From positions 1,240,001 through 1,304,000 of the forward strand of contig CATNEN010000033.1 in NCBI GenBank assembly GCA_950097015.1: DNA of 64,000 nucleotides. The letters are read 5' to 3'. Below are positions 51,503 through 63,734 of this stretch, piece by piece (the first letter of the stretch is position 1; each line of letters starts with the position of its first letter). The translations under genes were made by a program, and so were the position numbers. This DNA is from Macrostomum hystrix (lineage: Eukaryota > Platyhelminthes > Macrostomidae). The notes under the pieces are model-generated. The model saw nothing but the letters and a program-made list of their open reading frames with translations, ran no database searches and was not told where the DNA came from.

Positions 51503-54500
51503 CAAGAGCAGCCAGCGCATCAGGTTACTATAACTGCAAAGGTAGGTGCAAAGATTTGAACTGGAGTGATCATTTCAACTTCTATGGGGAAATTTTGACG
51601 CATGAGAGCTCAGAACTCTGAACGAAGGGTATCTGCGTGGAAAGAGTAGCACACCTCACAAAAAACATGCACTGTCAACCAAAGCAGCAGCCGCAGCAGC
51701 AGCCGCAGCAGCAGCAGCGAAGGTTGCCAGCACGAGTAGTGAACGCCCTGCCCGGCTGTCTACGCGCCTCAGCGGCAGCCTGGCGACTGTGGAAGCTGGA
51801 GACCCGCGTCCTGGTGGTCAGCTGTGCGGCAGCGGCAGTCAGCGGCCTCCTGGTGGTCGTTGGCGCTTTTACTAATACCTGGGCGCGACTGCGGCTTGTG
51901 GCTGAGAACGGACAGAATTTAACGGCTAGTCAGGGACTGTGGAAGCTGTCTTATAGTGGTGAGTGCGGCAGAGTTGGACTACAAATCAGAATGATCTGTG
52001 ATGCGATGGTGTGGCTGGAGTAGGTGTGATGCGATGGGGTGGCTGGAGAGGTGTGATGCGATGGGGTGGCTGGAGAGGTGTGATGCAATGGTGTGGCTGG
52101 AGTGGTGTGATGTGATGGGGTGGCTGGAGTGGTGTGATGCGATGGGGTGGCTGGAGAGGTGTGATGCAATGGTGTGGCTGGAGTGGTGTGATGCGATGGG
52201 GTGGCTGGAGAGGTGTGATGCAATGGTGTGGCTGGAGAGGTGTGATGCGATAGGGTGGCTGGAGAGGTGTGATGCGATGGGTGGCTGGAGAGGTGTGATG
52301 CGATGGGGTGGCTGGAGAGTGTGATGCGATGGGGTGGCTGGAGAGGTGTGATGCGATGGTGTGGCTGGAGAGGTGTGATGCGATGGTGTGGCTGGAGAGG
52401 TGTGATGCAATGGTGTGGCTGGAGAGGTGTGATGCGATGGTGTGGCTGGAGAGGTGTGATGCGATGGTGTGGCTGGAGAGGTGTGATGCGATGGTGTGGC
52501 TGGAGAGGTGTGATGCAATGGGGTGGCTGGAGAGGTGTGATGCAATGGTGTGGCTGGAGAGGTGTGATGCGATGGTGTGGCTGGAGAGGTGTGATGCGAT
52601 GGTGTGGCTGGAGAGGTGTGATGCAATGGGGTGGCTGGAGAGGTGTGATGCAATGGGGTGGCTGGAGAGGTGTGATGCGATGGGGTAGCTGGAGAGGATA
52701 TTCCTTGCATACCCAGGGGCTTTGACCAGCGGAAGCTAACGTGTTAGGGCATGAGCATCAAACTATTTATACAATTAACTGAATGAGCATCTCAAAGAAT
52801 TAAGGCTTTCCGCTTCAGCCTTGTTCACATGCAACTATTTAATAATCCCAGTAGAGTAGCAAGAGAGCAGTGAACGCTGCATGGCGTACCGGAGATGCGG
52901 CACCGACTTCAGTACCGACAAGCGAAAGATAGATGGCGAAAGGAAGGCGGGCAGCGACCGGATAATCCTGGATGGTCACCGCTTCGCTGGCTTGTGGGCG
53001 ATGACGCATTGTTAAGTGGCGCATGTGATGCATCGCCGGTGCACCCTGATACGAATACACAGACAGGAAGACTCGAATGTCCCATTAGCAGCGCATCAAA
53101 GATTTATTCCTAGAAACCTTGCAAGCGCTATTAATAAGGCGGTTGGCCCTTTAGGAAGATCATAAGAGTACGTAACAATGTACTATCACATCCGTGCTTC
53201 AGCTATGCAAGCATATTAATCAGACAATGCCCTTGCACAGATAAAGTACCAAGTAAACATGAAATATGACTTCCATCAACGAAAACGGATAAAGTATAAA
53301 ATAAATTTTAATCCGGCCTACAATGGAAAGGGAAAAAGGGAAGCTAGATAGTTCAAGGCACTGCCGAATGTTCGAATAAAATTTGTTAAAAGGCACTGCA
53401 GATAAAGAGGAGCGGAACGCTGCTGAACTAGCATTTGCAGCCCCTGTGCGCGCCCACTGTTGCAAACTGCCAGCAGTCTGCATTGGCTATAAATCAAAGC
53501 GAATGCTTGAGGCGCAGGCCTTTATAACTGCATGGGCGCAGGGAGGGTGCCGTGGGCAGAGAGGAAGAAGTATAGGGATTTTACACTTAACGCATAAAAT
53601 GATATTTGAGGAAAGCCAAAAAGCCAATTGAACCGCCTGAGTCTTCTTCCTATAAGGGGGAGAAAGGGCGTGAGGAAAAATGCCAATCCCATTCCAAAGG
53701 AGCTGCTCGGGATTGGGGCCAGAAATAGTGGCCTCATTTGCATGCGGGGCGCGGAGATCCGTCAGCAGGGGCTTTCAACTCACAGCCTGAGCAGACTCAG
53801 GGGTCCCGGGGGAGGGCGCATAGGGTGCCTAGATCCCAAACCATACTTTTCCCCGCCAGACATGGGTCTGACCTGAGATTGGTACAGGACTGCTCACAGA
53901 CTGCTTACTGCTCACGAAAAATCTCAGGAATTTATAATTATTTTAGTTTTCAAAGCTGAACACGAGTTGTGACCGATTACACATGTACAGCAGCACCGTA
54001 GAAGATTAGCAGCTTCAAAGTGCACCCAAGACACTTGAAAATGATATTTTTTCTTACGTTTACTTTCAGTGGGTCCCAAATCTTACGACTACGTGCTAAT
54101 TCACCTGTTTGAAGACAAATACGAAAGGAAACTGGACCACACTATCACAGGTGAGCTGGGTGCAGAGCATTATATGTATTTTGTATCTCTTTTGTTACCA
54201 CTCGAACATTGTGTGGGGCGCCAGTTTCAGTTAAAGATGGCAGAAGCAAGTTCAAACTAATTAGGACTGCCGAGAGAATTTCCGTAAGACACATCGATCG
54301 TCACCAGCCCCGTGCTGTCTGGGAGTTGCGTCCCCCATCTGTCACTCGCTGTTAATCTCAAGCTTACTTTCTCTTCACTTTTCTCTCTTTTGAGTACTTC
54401 ATTGAGTATTGAATTCCAATAGAACTCGATTGCCTTTCAGTGCGTATTAGCATCTTCATTTGTCTGTGCAAATTCGACTAATGGGCATAATTTTGACGAT

Positions 54501-57500
54501 AGGCTATAAGAAAGTTAACTAGAAATAGTAAAATAGGCGTTTGTCTGTAAAATTATAGCACACATCATCTGGGACGAGCGTTGGCAGAGTGCGACAATTT
54601 CCTGACTGCGGTACCTGGAAGCAGCAAATGAGCTGCTCCAGTTTCAGTGCGAGCGACCTGCAAGCTTGTTAGAGATGGGGAAGAGAGGCCGGAGCAAAAT
54701 TCTAGAACGATTCTTGGGAGAATTGGCCTCGCTCGCAAAGTGCAGCTTTAGGCTGGGCTAAGCGATTCTGTCACGCCAGAAATTGGCATCTTAAGCGACC
54801 TCTGCAGGCGTGCATTGTTTTCCAACAGGCCGCAGAGCCCTGCTTCGCATGGCAACCAGTGTGAGATGAGGAGAGGAACAAGGCTAGAGCGAGGGAGGTC
54901 GCTTTCTTTCTGGGCTGTCGGAGCATAGAATGGCCCTGGAAAAAGAGGCTGTTGTGGATGTTGATAGAGCAGAAAATGGGAATGCAAACAGAAGCGGGGA
55001 TGGAAAGCATGCAGAATTAGTGAGGAGGGCGGGCTGCCGCGGATAAACACCAAGAGGAGTTGCAAAATCCTGCAGCGATAGTGATGGGAAATGTGGAAAT
55101 TTAGACAGATGCACTCAGCTAGCATTACAATTTAACGTATATTCGGGTATCTAAGTGAATCTGTTTGCTTTGAAGTTAGTTATCACTTTCATCGCATGCA
55201 GGACTGATTGCGGTAGATTGACATCGGTTTTTCCCACAGCCCTGCTGCGCACCACAGTGTCATTTGTCGGCATCAGCCTGCTGATGATGGTCCTGTCGAA
55301 TGTCTTCGCCGTCTACTCGCTAAAGCATCCGCGCTACACTTTCAAGCGGGCTGCGGCTGCTCTGTACGGAATGACCAGTAAGCCTGGCAAAAACTGACAA
55401 GGTTGAGATTTGGGTCTTATGACAATGAATTAGGGTCCATCGGCAGTTTATCAAGGCCCTACGGTAAAGGATCAAGGTCCTGCACGACATAAGGATGAAG
55501 GTCCTACAATAATAATTATTTTTGTAGGTAACCTACAATAGTAGTACATTAAGATCCTACTTAATGGATCGAGGTCCTACGGTAATGAAACGAGGTCCTA
55601 AGGTAATGGATCGAGGTTTTACGGTAATGGATCGAGATCCTACAGTAATGGATCGAGATCCTACAGTAATGGATCGAGATCCTACAGTAATGGATCGAGG
55701 TCCTACGGTAATGAAACAGGTCCTACGGTAATGAAACGAGGTCCTACGGTAATGATCGAGGTCCTACGGTAATGAAACGAGGTCCTACGGTAATGATCGA
55801 GGTCCTACGGTAATTGATCGAGGTCCTACGAGCAGTGTATCAATGTCCTACGAGCAGTGTATCATTGTCCTACGAGCAGTGTATCATTGTCCTACGAGCA
55901 GTGTATCAATGTCCTACGAGCAGTGTATCATTGTCCTAAGTCAGTAGATTAGGATCAGATGTTAGGAAAAGGGTCCTCTCCGATACTATCGTTGGTGGTC
56001 TGCCAAGAGAGTGGACAGTTTCTAGTTTTCGATCGATTTTTCTTAATAACAAGTCTTCCTAAACGCAAAAATACCCAGCCCTTAACAAAACATTGTCTTG
56101 ACACAGTTAACCCAACTGAAAACTTTGCGTGCAACAGCGTACTGCATTTTTCAATAGCCGAGCGCTAAGGCACAAGACAGTGTTTTCTAGCTGCCTTTAA
56201 GGCCATTCATTCATCGACACGCCAGGCTCGCCATCCAGGGATCTGGGATCTGGAGAGGGATAGGAATCCCACAGCGTCACTCGGGAAACCCGCAGTGGAA
56301 TAGGGGAACGACAGGGGAAGAGGGCGACACGGAGGGGAGGGCACGGGGACTGCCAGAAGGAGATGAGCGGCTTTGCAGCAGCTGCTGCCGCGGCGGTGCC
56401 GTCAGTTGTCCGACCGATGGCCAGTTGGACGACGGTATCCAATTCCGGGTCGCAGATTCAGCTAAGCTGCGGGGCGTCAGTATACAGGATATAGCTGGAC
56501 TGTATCCGGATAGCATTGTTTACAAAAGCAATACACAGCCTGGCCTGGTAGCAGCAGGTCATTCTGATGCCCTTGCAATCCATGCATAGACAGTGTCTGA
56601 CCCCGATTTTAAACCAAGTCTGAACAAGTAGTCTAGACTGCTAGTTCTCCAGCCTTTGTGTTTAAATGCGACGGCTTAAAACGCCCCAATTTCACATCAG
56701 AAAACCAGGCACAGAAAATTTACAGGTTAACAAGTTAAAAAATAGTATTTTTACAAGCCCCGCATGCTGTGTGGCACCACCCGGAGAGTGTTTTAGGAGC
56801 CAATGTGAGATTTAGTTGTGAAATATGCTGCATTTCCGCATTTTGCAGCGCCGTGAAAACTATAGTTTGTGATTTATTGTATAAACAATGTCAATCTAAA
56901 CAGAACAGCCTAATCGTCGATTTTACTCGTAGCCCAGCAAAAGTTCATTTTGCGCCTCACTAGATAGAACCTCGCCTGAATTATCACGAGGAGCAAATTG
57001 CTTACTTGCACTTAGTCCATATCGTTTCAGCTCATTCTGTTCTATGATTAGAAAATTTATTGGATTTCATAGCAACATCGGTGTTTTCTATAGAATTCTT
57101 GTATTTACATCATATATCGACTTAGGGAAAATTCTGGCACTCGCGTTGAAAATCAGGGAAGAATTTTTACGATCGTGTAGCCCTTGTAATTGCACCTGTC
57201 CGTCTTGCAACACGTGTTTCCAGCTGGAAAAAGACCGTCTAATCAACACATTGTCCTTCATCTAAAATTTTACTAGCAGAAGCTTGCCGAAGCCACCCAT
57301 GACCTTCATTTAGCACTATTCTAACACATGCCCGTCTAATCAACCTTCAGCGTACGTCAATACCTGAGTTTTAGCGATCTGTCCAATCGACCCTTTACCC
57401 TCATTTAACACGCCATTAAGGGGTTATTCTAATCGATCTTAAACCTCCTTTAACATCCTATTCTCAGTGGCCTGCCTAATCGTCTGCGTAGACGTGTACA

Positions 57501-57805
57501 CCCGGATGCTCCGGATGGAGAAATCCGAACAGAAGCTGATTCGCTTCCCACGCCAAGGCGCATTTTCCAGTGGACTGGACGACAAAACAGTCGGCGGTAC
57601 GGAAGACCCGCAACGGATGAGCGTACTCGTGGAAGTGAAGTCGTGGTCCTACAACTACAGCCTGGTTGTTGTGGTCCTATCTGCGGTGGCCAATGGTTTG
57701 GCCGGCTTGCTGTTCTTTATATACAGCAAGAAACTCAAGGGAGCCAGGGCGCCCAATCAGAAAGTGGCTGAGGCCAACGAGGAGCTTCTGATTGGTCGGG
57801 TGTAA
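51311..57805 (+). CDS. Four-pass claudin-fold membrane protein with polyglutamine N-terminus
   Basis: Exons: 51311-51541, about 51685-51958, 54070-54150, 55240-55377 and 57468-57805, in phase. The first exon encodes an acidic segment and Gln20; the second continues with QQPQQQPQQQQ. Helix 1 is RVLVVSCAAAAVSGLLVVVG, then a loop with W and GLWKLSYS, helix 2 in LLRTTVSFVGISLLMMVLSN, helix 3 across the exon 4/5 junction (ALYGM, ACLIVCVDVYT) and helix 4 in YSLVVVVLSAVANGLAGLLF. This is the claudin/PMP22/gamma-subunit layout. The extracellular loop lacks the two cysteines of the usual W-GLW-C-C pattern. The exact subfamily cannot be told; a stargazin- or GSG1L-like protein, a claudin or a TMEM relative are all possible. 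An ATG at 51,667 (MHCQPK) could start a shorter form without the acidic exon. The exon 1/2 junction is the least certain. Confidence 0.72.
51446..51505 (+). repeat. CAG/CAA run encoding Gln20
   Basis: Sixteen CAG codons followed by four CAA codons in the first coding exon of the claudin-fold gene. The pure CAG part would be prone to length change. Confidence 0.95.
52010..52700. repeat. 27-bp tandem array, claudin-fold intron 2
   Basis: About 26 copies of a 27-bp unit with GGTGTGATGCGATGG and GTGGCTGGAGA. It starts about 50 bp after the donor at 51,959. A multiple of three, hence open frames on both strands that are not genes. Confidence 0.95.
52701..54069. other. Remainder of claudin-fold intron 2
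   Basis: Mixed sequence. Short open frames exist at 53,383-53,960, but none shows domain or splice support. Confidence 0.45.
54151..55239. other. Claudin-fold intron 3
   Basis: 1.1 kb; AT-rich first half and GC-richer second half. No array or recognised element. Confidence 0.55.
55430..55945. repeat. Two-type 21-22-bp tandem array, claudin-fold intron 4
   Basis: Left part: about 18 copies of GGTCCTACGGTAATG followed by GATCGA or AAACGA. Right part from about 55,820: five to six copies of a related GTCCTACGAGCAGTGTATCA unit. The array starts about 55 bp after the donor at 55,378. Confidence 0.93.
55946..57467. other. Remainder of claudin-fold intron 4
   Basis: Mixed sequence, GC-rich at 56,200-56,500. 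No supported coding sequence or element. Confidence 0.45.
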
Positions 57806-60743
57806 CCCTCCAGGCATCTACACAAATCCCAAGCGTGCCTGACCCTATTATTTTAATGCAACAAGCTAGCTGCTTGAGACTGCAAGGAAGAAAACGAAAA
57901 AACAACTCAAGCAGCATGCCAAAACCTTGTGGAACGTGGAATGCACTCGCAATGAATGGCTCCGGTTTTTTACCAAAAAGGTACATCGAGGAGATAGCAA
58001 ACGTCTATACTTTCAGCAAAAATTTCATTCAAGTTGATATGAGAAATCTATGAAATCCCACTAGAATTTTTCTATATTTTTAAAAGGTCTTAAAAATATA
58101 AACAAACATGCATCTCCTGTACCGCACGGCACAATAATTGATGAACTATTGTACAGACTGAACCATTTGCGATCTCCCGAATGTTGGCTCGTATTTTGGG
58201 TCAAAGATAGCCATCAACTTATGCATAGTAAAGTATGATCATGTTGTCTTCAGTGCCAGCCCCAGACACTAACTGAATGAAATGATGATAGAGTCACGTC
58301 TTTGTGGAATGTATTCAGGATGCCTCGTACCATTGTGATTTTGTCCATCACCACTTTATTTCAATTTATAGATGTTGAGAAAATGCCAATTTATTCACCA
58401 ACCGGTCCAACAATAACCACTCGTGCCCTCGCTGAACCCTTAGGCGATCGTCAAGTTGTACTTTACTCCACCACGCATCAACGTGTCTCATTTGAATTTG
58501 TTGTATTTGTACATAGAGAATGAATTCGATTATCTAAACATTTACACTCCAGACCTGTCAATGGCCCTATAATCTGAGGCTCAAGCAATTTAGCTAAATT
58601 TGACGCAACTATTAAAATTAATAATTTTTATTAATCTTTATTGTTTAAACGGATGCTAATATATTTATTCTTTTTAATATCCTACCACTTACCCTATCCA
58701 CAATTAAAAATGCGTTACTTCATCCGCTAAACAAGTTAATATGCGCAGCCATTGCCGAATTCGAAGTCGCACAGTTGTAACAAAAATCATGTGCAACAAG
58801 GCATCACTTGAGGTTCTGTGAAATTTAACCGAGCCAACCCTTTGGCCGATGTTTTTTGCATCGAAAATATAAATGCCCCACGACTTGATTTTTTCTAGCT
58901 ATTACGGCTTGAAACCCAGAGGCTAAGCTTAACGTATACAAGTACGAGCTATAAAAGGATAATCTATTACGAGTTACTATAGATAGAATATAGCCAGAGG
59001 GCTGGCTACGTGCAATATGAGGGTTTGTTGAATGGCTTTGTAGACACAAATGCCTCAACTTCAAGACCAGTCTTGGCGTACACAATTAACACAAGTAGCA
59101 CATAATCCAACGTCTTAGCAGACAAGAACATCAAATTGGCAAATTGGCGATCTCATCTACAATGCTCTTTCACTCACAATTCAAGTAGCCCAATTAAGCA
59201 GAGGAGCAAATGGTGCTGTTAGACTTGTAAGGTGGGATCGTGACGACCGAACAGTAAAGTTGCCCAGTGACCTATGAGTATGTTTAGTGTTTTGAGTCTT
59301 AAAACATTCATTAAAGGTCGTTAAAGTGCATCAGATCGATGGCGTACATTTGCGATGCTTTCAAGCTCAAAGGTAACGAGAAAAGTAAACTTATGATTGG
59401 ATATTGCTGCTTGAAGCAGATTCAATATTTATCCCACGGCGATCATGCAGACCGATAACAGAATTAGCCGAGTTTGTTCGGTGCACATGATTTGGCCTCA
59501 AACAGATAGAATTATCCCCACCAGAGTCAACCCGGAACTATAGCCGGTTGGAACTAATTGGAAGCCCACCCGCTGGTCGGGAGAGTGAGTGCGCTCCGAT
59601 CGAGAGTCCACGCAATGCAGGATTGGCCTGCCACGGGCCCGTGTGAGTTTTCTGGGCGTGGCGAACGCATAGCCAGAGGATAAATATGGCAGCTAGGGAT
59701 ACAGCAAAGCGCTGAAATCGCATGCGAAATCTGAGAAGCCAAATTTAAAGAGGCCGAAGAGGACCGACAGAAGTGTGTGTACTAGTCAGGGCTGCGACAG
59801 CCGGATGTCAGACGGGGAAAAGTTTTGCAACTTGAATGTTTTTAGCAACGTCTGCATGGGATGTGAGCCAGGAAGAAAAAATGGATTGGACGTGAGGAAA
59901 TCGCATTCGTGACGACAAGAAATTTTAGCTTGAACATTGCTTCCCCGGGGTAGGCGGGCACAATTACAAGTATATAGCAATCAGTGTTGGACTTATTTCC
60001 AAAACAGTTTCGAGGGACAGGACTGAGCTTCTTGGTGGCCGACCTGCGCATTTGAGCTCTATTTTCTCACAGGTTCTCCGGTGCACAGGGATAGACTCCA
60101 ATAGTGAAAGTTAAACGACTAGAAAATTGTTCATCTGTACAGTCGTCAGTTGCTGTTGTGAAGTCTTGATTCTATAAACAAATACTTCAGTTTTTCTATT
60201 CCAACTACTCACAGTAACCACCGAAAGCTAGAAAAAAACTTATAGAAACTTTTACAAAGTGGAAGAAACAAAAATGCAAGTGAATGTGGACAAAGGCAAA
60301 TTATTGCGAGCTGAAATATTAGGCAAACCATACCGGAGGCATGACAAGCCAGTTCGCGCATGCAATTTATTTTGGACTGTTAATGCAAGTCTGCATACGT
60401 TAATAAAGACTGCAATTAGTATGAGCGTAAAACTATGTAATGAATGTCACGAAAATCTAGAAACGTGGTATCCGGAATTGGGTTTAGCGGGGTCCACATG
60501 ACACACAAACACCGTTTAATGCGCATTAAAGCTAAAAGAAGAGGGCAAAACAGAAAGGTAAGTAGAATGCGAGCCCAGAAATGGGTTACAGCTTTGCGCC
60601 CTGATTGCTTAATTGCTGTCTAAATGTATAGGGCAAATCGATTAACTGGAAATAAAATAGCACTAACAAAATTTTGGGTTTGTTACATACGGCAACCTAG
60701 TAAACGGGTTAGCTCACAATTCAGGCGACTTTGAGCACGGATC
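57806..60743. other. Intergenic region after the claudin-fold gene
   Basis: Probable 3' UTR, then AT-rich spacer with a few GC-richer patches (59,530-59,780). No gene or repeat family recognised. Confidence 0.45.
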
Positions 60744-62600
60744 ATGCTCGATGTGGAACTCAAGGGATTGGATCATGCTCGATGTGGAACTCAAGGGATT
60801 GGATCATGCTCGATGTGGAACTCAAGGGATTGGATCTTGCTCGATGTGGAACTCAAGGGATTGGATCATGCTCGATGTGGAACTCAAGGGATTGGATCAT
60901 GCTCGATGTGGAACTCAAGGGATTGGATCATGCTCGATGTGGAACTCAAGTGATTGGATCATGCTCGATGTGGAACTCAAGGGATTGGATCATGCTCGAT
61001 GTGGAACTCAAGGGATTGGATCATGCTCGATGTGGAACTCAAGTGATTGGATCATGCTCGATGTGGAACTCAAGGGATTGGATCTTGCTCGATGTGGAAC
61101 TCAAGGGATTGGATCATGCTCGATGTGGAACTCAAGGGATTGGATCATGCTCGATGTGGAACTCAAGGGATTGGATCATGCTCGATGTGGAACTCAAGGG
61201 ATTGGATCATGCTCGATGTGGAACTCAAGGGATTGGATCATGCTCGATGTGGAACTCAAGGGATTGGATCATGCTCGATGTGGAACTCAAGGGATTGGAT
61301 CATGCTCGATGTGGAACTCAAGGGATTGGATCATGCTCGATGTGGAACTCAAGGGATTGGATCATGCTCGATGTGGAACTCAAGGGATTGGATCATGCTC
61401 GATGTGGAACTCAAGGGATTGGATCATGCTCGATGTGGAACTCAAGGGATTGGATCATGCTCGATGTGAAACTCAAGGGATTGGATCATGCTCGATATGG
61501 AACTCAAGTGATTGGATCATGCTCGATGTGGAACTCAAGGGATTGGATCATGCTCGATGTGGAACTCAAGGGATTGGATCATTGCTCGATGTGGAACTCA
61601 AGGGATTGGATCATGCTCGATGTGGAACTCAAGGGATTGGATCTTGCTCGATGTGGAACTCAAGGGATTGGATCTTGCTCGATGTGGAACTCAAGGGATT
61701 GGATCATGCTCGATGTGGAACTCAAGGGAATTGGATCTTGCTCGATGTGGAACTCAAGGGATTGGATCATGCTCGATGTGGAACTCAAGTGATTGGATCA
61801 TGCTCGATGTGGAACTCAAGGGATTGGATCATGCTCGATGTGGAACTCAAGGGATTGGATCATGCTCGATGTGGAACTCAAGTGATTGGATCTTGCTCGA
61901 TGTGGAACTCAAGGGATTGGATCATGCTCGATGTGGAACTCAAGTGATTGGATCATGCTCGATGTGGAACTCAAGGGATTGGATCATGCTCAATGTGGAA
62001 CTCAAGTGATTGGATCATGCTCGATGTGGAACTCAAGGGATTGGATCATGCTCAATGTGGAACTCAAGGGATTGGATCATGCTCGATGTGGAACTCAAGG
62101 GATTGGATCATGCTCAATGTGGAACTCAAGGGATTGGATCATGCTCGATGTGGAACTCAAGGGATTGGATCATGCTCGATGTGAAACTCAAGGGATTGGA
62201 TCATGCTCGATATGGAACTCAAGTGATTGGATCATGCTCGATGTGGAACTCAAGTGATTGGATCATGCTCGATGTGGAACTCAAGGGATTGGATCTTGCT
62301 CGATGTGGAACTCAAGGGATTGGATCATGCTCGATGTGGAACTCAAGAGATTGGATCATGCTCGATGTGGAACTCAAGGGATTGGATCATGCTCGATGTG
62401 GAACTCAAGGGAATGGATCTTGCTCGATGTGGAACTCAAGGGATTGGATCATGCTCGATGTGGAACTCAAGGGATTGGATCATGCTCGATGTGGAACTCA
62501 AGGGATTGGATCATGCTCGATGTGGAACTCAAGGGATTGGATCATGCTCGATGTGGAACTCAAGTGATTGGATCATGCTCGATGTGGAACTCAAGGGAAT
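60744..62600. repeat. 31-bp tandem array
   Basis: About 60 copies of a 31-bp unit containing GATCATGCTCGATGTGGAAC and TCAAGGGATTG. Variants: TTGCTC, AAGTGATT, CAATGTGG, and single-base insertions near 61,573 and 61,728. Blocks of variant order recur, indicating larger duplications. No stop codon occurs in any plus-strand frame of the consensus, so frames up to about 400 codons appear; they have no splice or start context. Confidence 0.97.
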
Positions 62601-63412
62601 GGAATGAAGTTGAGCCAATACCTTTCACCAATTCTCACGAAGTCGCGTGAATCAGGCATTATACGACCAGACTGAAATCTGACACCAAATTTAAACAAAA
62701 ATGAATAAATAAATGGAATTAACAAGTAGGATAAATTCGGACACAAAAACACAATAAGCGGGCTCGGGCAGAATGTGCGTGGACAAGTCGGATAGCGATG
62801 CAGCTTTTGGGACCTCGGGTCGGCGGGAATGTCATTGCTAATCAATTAAGAGCGCAACAGAAGTGAATATTTTTTGCCCGGACTAGTTAGCAAGCAAGTG
62901 ATTTGGAATAGAACTCTGCTAAGCAACAATGGCAAACTAAAAATGTAAAAAGCACCCACCCAATATTCGGTTGAATCAAGCCTGGAAACAAAAAGTTACT
63001 GAGCCTAATTGGCAGAAATAGTTTAGTTCGGTAAGTCAATATTACAGACTGATTCTGCAACCAGACCAGCTTGTTTTCTTGTTAAAGACATTAAAGTAAA
63101 TTCAATGTGGCTATCCTGGCATTCTATTTAAATAAATTGGAATATATATAGAGAACGGTCAAGGAGCATTAAAAAGTCCACAATCTAAAAATGTAAAGCC
63201 AAGTGTTTAAAGCTAACAGAGAGACGTCAATAGATAAATAAATAACTTTGCAATAAAAACACTGCTGTCAAAACGAGCTAAAGAACTGTGTTTACTCTAA
63301 AAGTCTCAGGATAACTATGAGAATTTGATTTCTGCTGCTTTGAGAAAGAGTCCTAATTTTATTATATATATATATTGTTTTAAGTAAAGGACAGCTTGCC
63401 AGACCCGGAAAT
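62601..63412. other. AT-rich spacer and 3' flank of the small membrane protein gene
   Basis: No coding sequence. A minus-strand poly(A) signal lies at 63,358-63,363. Confidence 0.5.
63358..63363 (-). promoter_or_regulatory. Candidate poly(A) signal, small membrane protein gene
   Basis: AATAAA on the minus strand about 50 bp after the stop codon at 63,413. Confidence 0.55.
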
Positions 63413-63655
63413 TCACCGCGCCTTCTTAGCCTGGACTGGCGGCTGCAGCTGCACTTTCTTTGCCATCTCCTTCTCTCGGCGCTGCTGCTTCAGCTTGCGC
63501 TTGTTCTCGGCAGCCTCGCGCTTGTCCTTGTGGTGCTTGTAGAAGCGATAGGCAAAGAAAAGCATCAGGGCGATGACAATGACAGCTGGCAGGATAAAAA
63601 TGCTGTTGTCAATGCCCTCCTTGATTGGACTCTTGGGATTGTTCAGATCGACCAT
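63413..63655 (-). CDS. Small single-pass membrane protein, function unknown
   Basis: 80 residues in one exon. Residues 1-16 are polar (MVDLNNPKSPIKEGIDNS), residues about 19-36 form one membrane helix (IFILPAVIVIALMLFFAY), and the rest is a strongly basic, Lys/Arg-rich and Gln-containing probable helix (YKHHKDKREAAENKRKLKQQ, then RREKEMAKK) ending PPVQAKKAR. Charge distribution suggests N-out, C-in by the positive-inside rule. No family is recognised. Support for a real gene: protein-like codon use, a splice-acceptor-like TTTGCAG about 31 bp before the ATG on the minus strand, and a poly(A) hexamer 50 bp after the stop. Confidence 0.75.
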   Translation of the reverse strand: MVDLNNPKSPIKEGIDNSIFILPAVIVIALMLFFAYRFYKHHKDKREAAENKRKLKQQRREKEMAKKVQLQPPVQAKKAR

Positions 63656-63734
63656 TGAGGTGCAGTTGAGGCCTAGCTAGTTGCACTGCAAACACGTAAG
63701 AGTCAAAACTATATTTGACAAAAAAATAATACTA

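Noticed and set aside
60731-62650. 398-codon open frame
   Set aside because: Product of the stop-free 31-bp array; the same peptide appears in all three frames.
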